Shown here one piece after another: positions 35,670 through 47,070 of a DNA stretch of 64,000 bases. Numbering within the stretch: position 1 is the stretch's first letter; each line of letters begins with the position of its first letter. The stretch comes from Triangularia verruculosa (taxonomy: Eukaryota > Ascomycota > Sordariomycetes > Sordariales > Podosporaceae), in the NCBI GenBank assembly GCA_033296885.1, contig MU863880.1, positions 248,001 through 312,000 on the forward strand, written 5' to 3'. The notes below the pieces were generated by a model, which was not told where the DNA came from, did not search any database, and was given only the letters and a program-made list of their open reading frames with translations. The position numbers and the translations under genes are program-made.

Positions 35670-36106
35670 ATAGGGTAAAGAGGGTTGATATGAGGCATGT
35701 ATCTGGGAAGCTCATTCGAGAAATAGTCGGTGTAGATAAGGAGCCTTCTTTCTGTTAGGTAACACATCTTGAGAGGCGCATCTTCAATCCATTCCTGATT
35801 TCAAATAAATTGTCAGTTCACCAACAAATGTGGTGTCTCCTGATACCTCCGATCAACATCCGGGTTGTTGGGTTCGCCCCGGAGTTCGACATCCGGTCTC
35901 GGTGTGGGGCACACTGGAGGCGCGGTGTATCGATGCCCGAACCCCTCCGGGGCTGCCCACATCGCGCATTGTGGTACGCGCTCCAATGGACAGCATCACG
36001 CTGGTGATACATCAAAACAATAAGTATGACCACCTACCTACTCAAGCTATTCCCCTTGTCTGGGCCGAGTCCTTCCCATACTTGAACCTCGGAAAGAAGA
36101 AACAAA
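35670..36106. other. Intergenic, GH5 promoter
   Basis: 3' flank of the large gene and upstream region of the GH5 gene; no gene seen. Confidence 0.5.
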
Positions 36107-37792
36107 ATGGCTCCCCCGACGCCCAAAAAATGCCTTCGGGTTGAAGGGACCGACATCGTCGATGCAGATGGAAAGCCGGTCATTCTCAAGGGTGTCAGTG
36201 TGATCCCTCTCCTGATATGCGGAGATCAGTATTGACGTTCAACAGTGCGCCACCGGCGGCCACACCAACATGGAGAATTTCATCACCGGCTACCCAGGTC
36301 ATGAAAGTGAGATGAGGAAGGCCATGCTTGAAGTTCTCGGTCAAGAGAAGTACGACTTCTTCTTTGACAAGGTCTGCCACGCCAGAACACCTTCTGCCGT
36401 CTCACTTCTAAACTGTTACAGTTCCTGGAATACTTCTTCACCCCTTCCGACGCTAAATTCCTCGCCTCTCTCGGCCTCAACTGCGTCCGTATCCCCATCA
36501 ACTACCACCATTTCCTTGACGACCACAGGCCAGGCTTCATCAAGCAAGAAGGCTTCAAGCTCATCGACAGCATCGTCGATGCCTGTGCTGCAGAAGGCCT
36601 GTATACCATCATTGACATGCACACCTTCCCTGGCGGTCAGAATCAGGGGTGGCACTCCGATGCTGGTATTCACAAGGCTTTGTTCTGGAACTTCAAAGTC
36701 TTCCAGGATAGCATGACGGACTTGTGGGTTGAGATTGCGAAGCATTACAAGGGCAACACCTGGGTCAGTGAACTGCGTGACTTTCTTTGCCTCTGTGTGC
36801 TGACGAGCAGGTTGATAGGTTGCTGGTTACAACCCCATGAACGAGCCCGCCGATCCAGATCACACCGCCCTTCAAGCTTGGTACAAGCGGGTCGAGAGGG
36901 CCATCCGCGAGGTTGATCCTGATCACATCCTGTTTCTGGACGGCAACACATACGCCATGGACTTCAGTGGATTCAAGGAAGTTCTTCCCAACTGTGTCTA
37001 TGCCATCCATGACTACGCCAGCTTTGGCTTCCCAGCCGGTGAGCCTTATCTTGGCACTCCCGAGCAGAAGGAGGCGCTTCAGAAGGCCTATGAGAGGAAG
37101 GTGCAATTCATGAAAGAAAAGGGTGTTCCGGTGAGCCTGACTTTTCGACATATTACTGCTGAACAAGGTTCCTGATGACCATAGATTTGGAACGGCGAAT
37201 TCGGCCCCGTATACGCCAGCCTCGAATACCCCGATCACGACAAGATCAACCAACAGCGCTATGATCTACTGGGACAGCAGTTGAAGATCTACAAGAAGGA
37301 TGAGATCAGCTGGAGCATTTGGCTCTACAAAGACATTGGCTTCCAAGGCATGGTCCATGCCTCTGCTGACTCGGCTTACATCAAGCTTCTGAAACCGTTC
37401 TTGGACAAGAAGAAGCGGCTGGGGGCAGATAAATGGTACGTTACATGATTAGGTTTCAAACCTACACTCCTACTGACAGCATGAAAAGGGGCCGCGATGA
37501 TTCCGCCGTCAAACACATCTACGAGCCTCTCGTCGCCCACTTCAAGGAGTCAATTCTTCCTGAACACATCAACAAGCGGTACCCACAAGTCTGGAAGATA
37601 GAAGGACACATTAATCGTGTTTTGAGGGAGACCTTGATGAGTGAGATTTTGTGCTGGGAATATGCGAGTTACTTTGAAGGAAAGTCGTTGGAGGAATTGG
37701 ATGAGTTGGCTGCGAGCTTCAAGTTTGAGAACTGTACGAAGAGGGAGGGACTCAACGATATCTTGAGAAAGGACGCGGAGACGGTAGCTTAG
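36107..37792 (+). CDS. GH5 family glycoside hydrolase (cytosolic type)
   Basis: Six exons (36107-36193, 36246-36371, 36422-36763, 36819-37130, 37185-37435, 37489-37792) splice in phase to 473 aa. Family motifs: VILKG at the N-terminus, GLNCVRIPINYHHF, YTIIDMHTFPGGQNQGWHS, AGYNPMNEPAD (NEP: acid/base Glu), YAIHDYASFGFP and IWNGEFGPV (nucleophile Glu). Both catalytic Glu residues and the GH5 His/Asn context are present, so it should be an active retaining beta-glycosidase. Substrate (glucan, glucosylceramide or other) cannot be decided. No signal peptide is visible, so it is probably intracellular, unlike secreted cellulases. It ends 150 bases before the convergent MFS gene. Confidence 0.92.
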
Positions 37793-37942
37793 TGTTGTGC
37801 ACAAACACCAGCACTCTGGGTAAGATCGGTATCAATTGAAAATTGTACGATATAAGCCACCTAATTGATAAAATAAGAGATCTGCCCACCGAGCAGAACC
37901 ACTTCTAATTTATGCCGTTCCATTATGAAAAGCCACAGGAAC

Positions 37943-39286
37943 TCAAACCCTACCAAACAGTCCCTCAGGGGTAGTCATCTTCGTTGCCATGATCACAAAG
38001 CCTCCAGCTAAACACATGATACCACTGAACAAAGACAGCTCCAGATATCCTCCATATTTCTCGAGTAGAATCCCGTTAACCGGTGGCCCCACCAGGATGG
38101 CAATAGATCCAACAGCCAGCCCCATTCCGATGTATGTTCCGAGGTTCTGTGGATTATTCGTGCAAGTAGAAAATGCAGCCGAGTTCGCCGACACAAGCGT
38201 CCCAGACGTCAACCCAATAAACACAGCGTAGACCACCAACCCAGCTGTGTTTGTAGCTTTCGTCAAGCACAAAACCACAATACCGGTTGCCAGCGACCCG
38301 AGTCCATAGATGTTCAATTTCCCATACTTGTCGGCCAAGATTCCGGGCAAAATCCTCCCAAATGTCGAGGCCCCATTGACAATGGCCAGCAAATACGACG
38401 CCAGCACCTTATCCATCCCCTTCGAAGTCGCATACGAAGGTAAGTAGAATAGCGGCGTGAACATGCCGAGCAGCACAAAAAAGCCCGCCACAACCAACCC
38501 CAAAAACCTCGGTTCCGTAAATGCCTTCAAAAGAAAGAACTGCGTTTGTCTTGGCGGCAACCTTGCCTTTAAAGAAAAACAACAGAACAACATCATTGGC
38601 GCAACAATAAATCCCATGATCCGGACTGACCACCCAAAGCCTAAGCTGCTGTCATTTAACATCTTCCCCAACGCAATCGGAAATACAATTCCTCCGATAC
38701 TGCTCCCGCTAACCACCAAGCCCAACGCAGCAGCCCTCTTCTTGTCAAAGTATTGCGAGACAACCGCAAATGCAGGGACTTGTATCATTGCCGAAGCCAA
38801 CCCCGTCAAGACTCCCTGCGCGAGCATGAACTGATAATATTCTTGACATAAGCTCGTTAACATGACGGCGAGTACGTATAGGACCGCCCCAATACGAATC
38901 ACCCATGGCCCAAAGCGGTCGAAGAGAGGCCCGGAGATGGCCCCGAAGAGAAACTGTATACATGCTGTCAGAGAGCCGATCCAGGCTATCTGGTCAGGGG
39001 TATACGAGGAAAGTTGGTGGGTGTGGTAGTATTGGAGGAAGACACCGAAGGAGTTAACGATGCCGAGGCAGGCGAAAAAGATGCAGGCTGCACCGAGGGC
39101 AACGATCCAGGCACGAGCACCACCGTCCGGGGCTGGGCCGTAGAGGTCGTCGAGGTTGGGAGGAGTCTCAGAGGTTTTCTCGACGTCTGGAAGTGGAGAT
39201 TTCTGGTCTGGTAGGGGTGGCTTTTCCGAGCTGCTTCGTGACGAGGTCTCCTGGGAGAATGTTTGGTGTTTTTCGGGGGCTGCCAT
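37943..39286 (-). CDS. MFS monocarboxylate-type transporter
   Basis: A 447-aa intronless frame; the true ATG is 39286-39284 (MAAPEKHQTF), after a TTG-only extension. A hydrophilic Ser/Pro N-terminus leads to APDGGARAWIVALGAAC, the standard entry of fungal monocarboxylate-porter-like (MCT/Mch) MFS proteins. About 12 hydrophobic segments follow, including GPLFDRFGPWVIRIG (loop 2-3 motif) and AVVSQYFDKKRAAALGLVVSGSSIGG. It likely moves small carboxylates or related metabolites across the plasma membrane. It is divergently transcribed from the Zn2Cys6 regulator, with a 430-bp shared promoter, and convergent with the GH5 gene. Confidence 0.92.
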   Translation of the reverse strand: MAAPEKHQTFSQETSSRSSSEKPPLPDQKSPLPDVEKTSETPPNLDDLYGPAPDGGARAWIVALGAACIFFACLGIVNSFGVFLQYYHTHQLSSYTPDQIAWIGSLTACIQFLFGAISGPLFDRFGPWVIRIGAVLYVLAVMLTSLCQEYYQFMLAQGVLTGLASAMIQVPAFAVVSQYFDKKRAAALGLVVSGSSIGGIVFPIALGKMLNDSSLGFGWSVRIMGFIVAPMMLFCCFSLKARLPPRQTQFFLLKAFTEPRFLGLVVAGFFVLLGMFTPLFYLPSYATSKGMDKVLASYLLAIVNGASTFGRILPGILADKYGKLNIYGLGSLATGIVVLCLTKATNTAGLVVYAVFIGLTSGTLVSANSAAFSTCTNNPQNLGTYIGMGLAVGSIAILVGPPVNGILLEKYGGYLELSLFSGIMCLAGGFVIMATKMTTPEGLFGRV

Positions 39287-39716
39287 TGTGATTAGAGGAT
39301 ATCTAGCAGCTGCGGACTTTAGGGGGATCAAATGCAAGAAGCTGTGACAAGCACAAGGAAGAGAGGCGAACTACTTTTGTCGGTTCCATTATGCCAAGGG
39401 CATGTCGAGACTTGTTTATATACAAACGCCGAAAGGTATAGTTGAATAAATCGCCGAGTGTGGATAGGGGCGCACCGGAGATAAGCATTGCTGACTCGGC
39501 ATATTGGTCTGGGGGAGGGAGGCTTCAGCCAATGATAAAGAGCTGTTAGCTCCGAAGGAATGAATTTCCCGAGTGAATTTCCCGAGCCCATCCTTCAGCT
39601 TGTCATAATATCATGCAAATTTCCCGAGATCATTCCAAGATATCGGACAACGTTGTTTTTCATAGCCGCTTCTTCTTGAATTCAGCCACGAACACAGAAT
39701 TTGCCGAGCCCAGCAG
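39287..39716. promoter_or_regulatory. Shared divergent promoter with three TTTCCCGAG repeats
   Basis: The sequence between the MFS gene and the Zn2Cys6 gene. It contains GAATTTCCCGAG at 39562-39573 and 39575-39586 and AAATTTCCCGAG at 39617-39628, all in direct orientation. The CCG inside each could be a zinc-cluster half-site. Binding by the neighbouring regulator is a hypothesis. Confidence 0.55.
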
Positions 39717-41949
39717 ATGGAGCAACAAGAGGCTCAAGCCGCAGTCGTCCGACGACGGAGAAGACCGGCTGTGTAAGTTGCTCCTTCCAATGCCGGGTCT
39801 TAAAATCAGGAAGACACCCGACGCTAACCATGAACTCGATAGCTCCTGCGTCACTTGTAGAAGACGCAAGATCCGCTGCGATCGGAAGGAGCCGTGTAGC
39901 AACTGTCTCAAATCGAAAGACTCCACTTGTTCTTATCGGGACAGGGCACCACCTCCGGCTCCTGTCCTGCTTTCTCCGCCAAGCACAACCGCCACGACCA
40001 CGACCTCCACAAGTGCAACCTCACAAACAAACGACTGTGCGAATGAGGACCATGACGAACTCGATGTTGCTACTTGCTTTTCTCTCACCGCGCCTCCGAC
40101 ACCACTGCGTCGGGTCGACACCGCTATTCTTGGAATTGCTGGCACATTTCACATCCATCACGAGAGTCGCCAGGGACAGCCCAACGTAGGCGCTGTCAGT
40201 ATCACACACAAGACCCGTTACTGTGGCCAGAGCCACTGGGTCAATAGCATTGCCCTCGTCCGAGACATGTTTTCCATACTCGAGCCACATTTCCGCAACA
40301 ATAAGTCCCACTTGTTCGAATGCATGCAGGATTGCAAAAGCCTATCTAGGACGCTGAAGGCTCGGGCACCTTCTTATTGGCCTTGTGAGACAACTTTCAC
40401 GCCTCCGCAAGACCATGAAAATTTGTTGGAGAGCTACATCTCGACATCAGAGAGCCTCTTTCGAGTCTTGCATATTCCTTCCATCACTCGCGACTTTCAT
40501 GCTCTTTGTACATCGGCATCATCGTCGACTAACACCACTTTCCTTGTCCAAGCCAAGCTCATCTGCGCTATAGGAGCAGCTCACACTGATACCGTCCTAC
40601 GACAAGAAGCCACACAATGGGTGCAAGAGGCTCAACTTTGGCTGTCGAAGCCCGACTTTAAGCACCAGCTCACACTCCAACATCTCCAGTCCCACATTCT
40701 GCTCCTTCTCGCTCAAAATGCTGTCTGTATCGGGGAGGACATGATATGGGTCTCTGTCGGTTCGCTCGTCCGCAGAGCAATGTATATGGGTCTGCATCGT
40801 GATGGTGTTACTGGCACGTCCCCCAACTCTAACCTTTTCTCGATAGAAATGCGTCGCAGACTTTGGAACACCATTCTTGAGTTATCAGTCCAGTCCAGCC
40901 TGGACTCTGGAGGCCCTCCACTGGTTTCGGTTTCAGACTTTGACACCAAGCCTCCATCAAACTTGAACGACGAGGACTTGGCCTCCGATAATGCCAGTCC
41001 TAAACCTGAGGCAACATTCACATCCACAACTATCTCTATCGCCCTGCGGAAGACAATTCCAGTGCGTCTCGCTATTGTCAAATTCCTCAACGACTTATCT
41101 TCTCCAGGCGACTATCAGACTGCATTGAAACTGGACTCTGACTTCAGAGGAGCATATTCTGTTCTCGCTAAATTTTTATCTCCGTTCTCTCACTCCGGCA
41201 ACGCCACAGTGACAAATGTCAACCGTCATGCTGTGGTCACGCACATCAACCTTCTTCTTCGACGTCACCTCCTCGCCCTTCACCTTCCTTTCTTGCTCCC
41301 TGCTCTCTCTCAGCCAGAGTTCAGTTTCTCACGGATGGTTGTGGTAGACACGTGTCACCGCCTTTGGCGGGATGTGTTCCCTACCGCTGGCAGTGGTGCG
41401 AGCAACATCGTCACGACAGCTTCTTGTTTCCGGGCAATCTCAGTGCAAGTCATCATCGTTCTTTCCGCTCACCTTCGAGCAGAACTTAACGATCCTATCT
41501 TCGGGGGCATGGTTAGAGAAGACTTATTGGAGATATTGGAAGAGGCCAAACGCTGGACATGGAGGTGCATCGAGGGAAGGGAGACGAATGTTAAGGGATA
41601 CTTGTTTGCTTGTTTGATCAAGGCCAACGTTGATGCCATGAGGGAAGGCTTGGCTCAACCTGAGGTGGTCCAAAGGTGTGTTCAGGCAGCAGAGGGGGCT
41701 ATGTGTAAAGCGAAGGGGGTGTTGGTGAGACGGCTGCAGACAATGACGGATACTGAACCATCCACGGTTGTTTCAATTGCCGCAGATGACCAGGGTCCTA
41801 GTTTTGGAGGCGGCAACAAGGAATGGGAACAGTTACAACAGACGTTTGACTTCTTTGGGGATGCAGATGGTTTACAGGGCAATACTGGGACGGCGTTGGT
41901 AGATGGAGACGACTGGTTTCTGAACTTTGGCAACGGGCTTTTTATGTAA
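39717..41949 (+). CDS. Zn2Cys6 transcription factor
   Basis: Exons 39717-39772 and 39843-41949 give 720 aa. The 70-nt intron has donor GTAAGT, branch CGCTAAC and acceptor CTCGATAG. Splicing joins a short basic N-terminus (MEQQEAQAAVVRRRRRPAV) straight to CVTCRRRKIRCDRKEPCSNC, with spacing C-x2-C-x6-C-x5-C-x2-C-x7-C typical of fungal binuclear zinc clusters. The unspliced long frame from 39613 is open by chance and would begin inside the promoter repeats. The middle region (about residue 210-450) matches the fungal-specific regulator domain (SLVRRAMYMGLHRDG, EMRRRLWNTILELSVQSSL). A nuclear DNA-binding regulator, probably of the divergent MFS transporter and perhaps the GH5 gene. Confidence 0.92.
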
Positions 41950-43434
41950 TTGGAGATCTTTTATTTGATGGGCTGACAGCTGCCCCTTCAACGACAGCGC
42001 TCCTTGTCCTGGCTCCGACAACAGCATCAGTCTTTTACGCGAGCCTGTGGGGCCTGGGAGCTGGGTTTGAGAGGCAGTCAACGGTAGGTTGCGGCGGCTC
42101 ACGAATCACCGCTGGGTATAGCTTCGTTGTCACATGTGGATGGGTGCACGTGTGGGCAGCGTGATGCATTCGCAGGTCAACACAGGTCAGCAACTGGGGT
42201 ACTCAAGCCATGGGGTCTGCGGCTAGAAAATAACAAGCAACCCATCTCTCTTTGGCATGGTCTCTGCATGTCCTCTAAGTCCGCTCAACTTTATCATCAA
42301 CAACCACAGCATCTGTTGCCCAAGGGATGAATCCAAATTGTCACTTGCTATATTTCTTGTCGCTGTCGTGGATACAATCCGCGATGGCGTCGTCTGTCCC
42401 CTCGACGGACCAAGTTTTGGCATATTTACCCAACCCCACGGTTGCACCGCACACTCCAACTCATATCCCTCCAAATTAAAACCATGATCACATTGCTGCA
42501 TGACCCGTCGGCCTAAGCGTGGAATAGTCGACCCTCACAACGCCCTGTCGACCTCCTGCAACCCCTCATAGCAATACTACAATATTTCGGCGATATCGTG
42601 AGCCGTTGGCAGTGGCGTCTTTTCGTCCAGCAAAACATCCAGTTCAACCCACACACCACGTAAGTGATTTGAACCCCCCCACCACAGGCGAAAGCCGGAA
42701 GGCCAGGTACATGAGCGTCTTTTGCAGCGCATCCCCTACATTGCTTCTTATCAACCTGCTAATATTGCGTATACACGTCTCCGCTCTGTCAACGACATAT
42801 TTTGCCAAGAGCGAAGCATCAACAGGAGTCGCCATGGGTGTACGTAAGTGATGCTTGGGGACGCGTGTCGCAGTGTTGGGAATTAGTGTACCAATTGGAC
42901 TAATTAGTACCACTTCAATTGGACTAATAGCCCGTGCGAGGGCCGTACGTGGCGGCAGGAAACTGCTAAAACAATGAATCACTAAGCGTTTTGACACAAT
43001 TTCTCAGCCTCTATTACCAACTAATTCCTCCCCTCGAGCTCTTTTCAACGAACCTAAACCCGGCATCTTTTTTCCACGATCAAAACTCCGCACGAACCAT
43101 AGGTACAAGAGTAGCATATTAATTTCCAATTCTGGCGGGTCAGTTGCATCCAAAAAGCTCCAGTTTCATGCAAATGGACCATCCTGACGAATGCAAAATG
43201 GAAATCGTTGTTGAGGTATGTTGATATAAAGCCGTGATGCCATGAACTGTCGTTGTCCCCCAACATGAGGACCCGGGAGTCAACTTCGTTCAACCTCACT
43301 TTCAGTCTACTTTTGTTCGTCTTGCAGCTTCATATTTGGATAACACTCCCATTGCATAATTTTCTGCCCGCGGCAAATTCTCGGGATCTCGTGTGACCAC
43401 TTCAAGTTCTTTCGCAGCTTCATCCTAAGAAGTC
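41950..43434. other. Intergenic, no gene seen
   Basis: No supportable gene. A short direct repeat CAATTGGACTAAT occurs twice near 42892 and 42917. Confidence 0.45.
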
Positions 43435-44674
43435 ATGGCAACGCCTGGAGAGCCCGGTACGTACGTCCCTTACCCCTATGTTCAATCTCAAATTGCAGGC
43501 AACCACTGACACAGAGTGCTTCTCGTCCAGTTCTTCTCAGTCTCTACGTTTACGCCCCTAACAAGGCAGCACCCGTTTTCTTCGCTATAGCCTACGCTCT
43601 TTCAGCGATCTTTCACGTCTGGCAATGCTAGTATGTTTGCCGCCTTCTCTCCTCGATGTCTAGCTGACAGAGCAATACCTCCCAGCCGTTACAAAGCCTT
43701 CAAATTAATTGGCTTGCATCCTGTATGCGCCATCCTTTTCACGCTGGGTTACGCATTGCGGGCCTACAGCGCCCATGACAACTATATCTACAGCCTCACC
43801 ACCAAAATACCCCTTTTTATCTTCATCTTTAGCCAAGTATTCATCTTCGTTTGCCCGTGAGTGTACTCCATAATCTTCCCGTTAATTCATGGCAGATCGG
43901 TTCTAACTATGATGACGACCTAGACCACTCCTCGAACTAGCCAACTACCACGTCGTCGCTCGAGTCTTTCATTACATCCCGTACCTCGCCCCTTTGCCTC
44001 CAACCCGTGTGATGGCGACCTTTGGCGGCCTAATGGCACTCGTCGAAGCCCTCAACGCTATCGGCGTCGCGCTCTCCGCAAATCCATCGTCATCTTCGGA
44101 GTCAACCCAGTCCCTCGGTAGTCAACTGACGCTGGCGGCTATTGGCATACAGCTCGCTATCATTGTCATCTTTATCGCCATGGCCTCAATATTCCACGTT
44201 CGATTCCGCAAAACGGGCCTCCAAAGCCGATCGGTATCAACAGTGTTGTGGACATTGTACACCAGCATGGCACTCATTTTCGTTCGTTGTGTCTACCGGC
44301 TGGTGGAGCACATGGATCACGCCAAGATTGAACTTGATGATCTCGAGGCCCTGAGACGGCTGAGCCCTTTACGGAGATACGAGAGTTACTTTTATGTATT
44401 TGAGGCTACATTGATGCTTCTAAACTCGTTTTTGTGGAACGTATGGCACCCGGGGAGATTGCTGCCTCGGGAGGTACATGTGTACCTCGGACGGGATGGA
44501 AGGGAGGTCATTGGGCAGAAGGAGAGGGACGATAGAGGGGTGATGGAAAAGATTGGCCATGTCTTTACTTTCGGGATGCTGTTCAGGCAGAAAAAAACGC
44601 GGACGGGGCAGTGGCAGGAAATTGGAGAGGGGGGTGATGACATCGCTTTACGAGCAACCGGACTCCGCCCCTGA
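43435..44674 (+). CDS. RTA1-family seven-TM membrane protein
   Basis: Four exons (43435-43460, 43517-43630, 43686-43856, 43924-44674) splice in phase to 353 aa. Acceptor and donor of the first intron are the least certain, because two overlapping GTACGT donors exist. RTA1-like features: YAPNKAAPVFFAIAYALSAI (TM1), YRYKAFKLIGLHP, FTLGYALRAYSA, PLLELANYHVVARVFHYIPY, RSVSTVLWTLYTSMALIFVR-type segment, YRLVEHMDH, then FYVFEATLMLLNSFLWNVWH and a charged C-terminal tail. The family includes yeast RTA1 and RSB1, linked to lipid export and stress or drug resistance at the plasma membrane. The substrate of this member is unknown. Confidence 0.88.
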
Positions 44675-45254
44675 GCTCACGCCTATTAATAACCCCAAAG
44701 ATCCGGAAAGACGGGATTTATCCGATGTGGAAGTTGAACAATTTTATGCCAGATTAAGAAAGAAGCAAGCCGCTCACCAGAAGGAGTCGTCGTTATTGGA
44801 GAGTATGGTGGGTGTAAATGGGGTGTGATATCTTTGGCATTTTTTGGGGTTTGTCTCATAATCCTTTTTGGTAGCATTGCGTTGGTGTTATTGCGTTCAA
44901 ATTGGACTATTCTTTGTCTAGTGGTGTTTTAGTGTAGTGCGGCTTTGGAATGTTTGTTTGCGAGTCATCTAAGCAGGTACTCAAAAGAAGAATTCCAGCG
45001 ATTGATATAGCATTGCCGTCATAGCACTCATGTGCAGTGATCAGTCTGCCCGGGCGTTCAAACAATGGAAAGGTGGGGCGGGGCAACAGCTCCCCTGCCA
45101 AGTTGCTGCCAGTTGCTCTTAAACTGGGCAGTCAGGGTTATTTCTTCTTCAAATCGGGACCATGGGAGATGCTCGTTCGTCCACCCCGCCATCAACGACC
45201 CTGGTGAATTATGAGCATAGAAATCATCTTGATAACCCAACAATCTCCACATCA
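44675..45254. other. Intergenic, no gene seen
   Basis: 3' flank of the RTA1 gene and 5' flank of the tRNA-Ile. A plus-strand frame running to 44828 overlaps the RTA1 3' end and is a shadow. Confidence 0.5.
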
Positions 45255-45349
45255 GCCCGATTAGCTCAGCTGGTTAGAGCGTCGTACTAATACTGGGAAA
45301 CCAGCATATAGTAATGCGAAGGTCAACAGTTCAATCCTGTTATTGGGCA
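45255..45349 (+). tRNA. tRNA-Ile(AAU) with 21-nt intron
   Basis: Full cloverleaf: acceptor GCCCGAT/ATTGGGC, D-arm GCTCAGCTGGTTAGAGC, anticodon stem TCGTA/TGCGA, loop CTAATA with anticodon AAT, a 21-nt intron after position 37, and T-arm AACAGTTCAATCCTGTT. A T-rich pol III terminator follows at once. Confidence 0.93.
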
Positions 45350-45833
45350 TTTCTTTTGGCACCTTTCTTTACCAATCCCTCACTTTTTTGCCTCTTTTTT
45401 TTTTTTTTTTTTTTTTTTGCTTTATTCCGATTTTTTTTATAGTCAAATTGACTGCGATGGTGAGTTAACTACCACTAGCGGCTCATTCTTTTTGAAGCTG
45501 ACCTTCTAAGCTTATTAGCGACTTGTCGAGAAGTTTGAGAAACCCAATTAAAGAACCACCAACCCTCACAGATTAACATTCACGCATTATGTCGTCAGCC
45601 AAAATTGCAGAAACAAAGTTTCAATTTTCTAGTCACCATTTTCTTTTCTGTTTGTCATACCCGGGCATTAAAACCCTCCCCGTAACCCTCAACAAACCCC
45701 ATCTTACGTAAATGAATGTGATATTTCAATCTTGGTCTCCCTCAAACGAAAGACAGTTAGTTGTTAGGCAACCCAGCTATTCCACCACCATGATCTGTAA
45801 TGCACCCCCACAAGCTTCCTAACTAGTGGTTTC
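45350..45833. other. Intergenic with 24-T tract
   Basis: Contains a run of 24 T at 45395-45418, 46 bases after the tRNA, beyond the nearest terminator. Otherwise nothing seen. Confidence 0.6.
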
Positions 45834-46290
45834 TCAAAGATCATTATCGGGGCTGCGGCAGCAAGTCCAGCACGGGTCATCATCACTGCCCATGTTCTTG
45901 GCGTACTGTGCGTGACAATGGTGGTTAGTACGCGGTACCTGAGCATGGAGAAAAATAGAGTAGGTAAACTTACCCAGTCGGTGGGGCACTGAGGGGATTC
46001 AGGCCAGCAGACGCGGAGGCAGATGTCGCTGAGGCCCATGATCATCTTCATCTCCTCGGACTTGGAGGAGGGGCGGTGGTGGTGGGCGGTGGGTTTGTCG
46101 AGGGTGAGGTGGAGGCTGGATATAATGGGTTAGTAAGGGGGTTCGTAGGTTGGGGTTGGGTTTAAAGGGGGAGAACGTGCGTGATCTCGTCGGATTGCTT
46201 GCCATGGTTGGCGCTCTTGAAGGACCAGGGGAGGGCGGTGGCGGTGGTGAGGAGGGTGGTGAGGAGAGTGGCGGTGGTGGTGAACTTCAT
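45834..46290 (-). CDS. Small secreted 6-Cys protein (107 aa), GC-AG intron
   Basis: Three exons (46290-46181, 46115-45974, 45905-45834). The ATG opens a Thr/Leu-rich signal peptide (MKFTTTATLLTTLLTTATAL). The second intron is canonical (GTAAGT, branch TACTAAC, acceptor CGCACAG). The first intron has a perfect TACTAACC branch and ATCCAG acceptor, but the only in-frame donor is GC (GCACGT), a non-canonical GC-AG intron. The mature protein of about 87 aa has six cysteines (ICLRVC, QC, PC, TCC), all in the C-terminal half. TATAAAG lies about 115 bases upstream on the minus strand. No family recognised; a candidate secreted effector or defence-type peptide by size and Cys content only. Confidence 0.72.
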
Positions 46291-47070
46291 TTTGAAAAGT
46301 GAGGAGGTTGGTTTGAAAGTGTGCGTTGATTGTTTGTTTGTTGATTGCTGGAGAAGATGGTGGTGATGAAGTTTGAGCTGTGGTGAGGGGAGAAGACTGG
46401 CTCTTTATAGATGAATTCGCTCCGCCATGCTCTATCTGGCCACTCTTCCTAGACTAACTTTGTTGGACAGACTCGACTCAGGATCATCAATCCATGACAA
46501 CAACGACTCACTCAAAGACCAATTGGAGACCTGATTGTGTAACTAAGAAGCAATGTTGTTGATCCTGTCTCTCAATCACAACATCGCGGCCACCGATCGC
46601 AACATTTGGAGTCTTTACAGAATAGGGGCCCCCTCAGTGGCCTAGTGCACGGCAGTTGCTGAATTACAAGTGGTCATGGGTAAACCAGATCGGCGCTCTC
46701 TGTCAGACCTACCCTCCCTGCAGTGCCTTGATGTCGTCTTGACCCGAGCTGAAAAGCAAGAAAACAGTCAACATTGTCTTTCCACCTCCGCATTTTTCCC
46801 GTTTTAGGTGACCTAAACCCCAGATCGCAGGGTGGGATGCAGACGGCCCGTAGACGCGGTGATACCGGCAGCCGTGAACTGAGACAATGTGTCTTTAATC
46901 CTTGCAGGTTAGTGGCTCCTCCGCTTGGATCTTCCTAGACCGTCAGCTGTAACTCCACGGAGTTGAGTCCGGTTGGATAGAGTGGGGCAGAGGTGGCACG
47001 AATGGTTTGAGTTGAGATGTTCCTTCGTTTATTTTCCCTGGCTGTACATTGTTATTCATCACCAAGCTTC
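46291..47070. other. Intergenic, no gene seen
   Basis: Promoter of the small secreted protein (TATA near 46404-46410, minus strand) and 3' flank of the acetyltransferase-like gene. Confidence 0.5.

Noticed and set aside
44553..44828. 91-codon plus-strand frame past the RTA1 stop
   Set aside because: Overlaps the RTA1 3' end in another frame; most of it is a shadow and the rest is 3' UTR.
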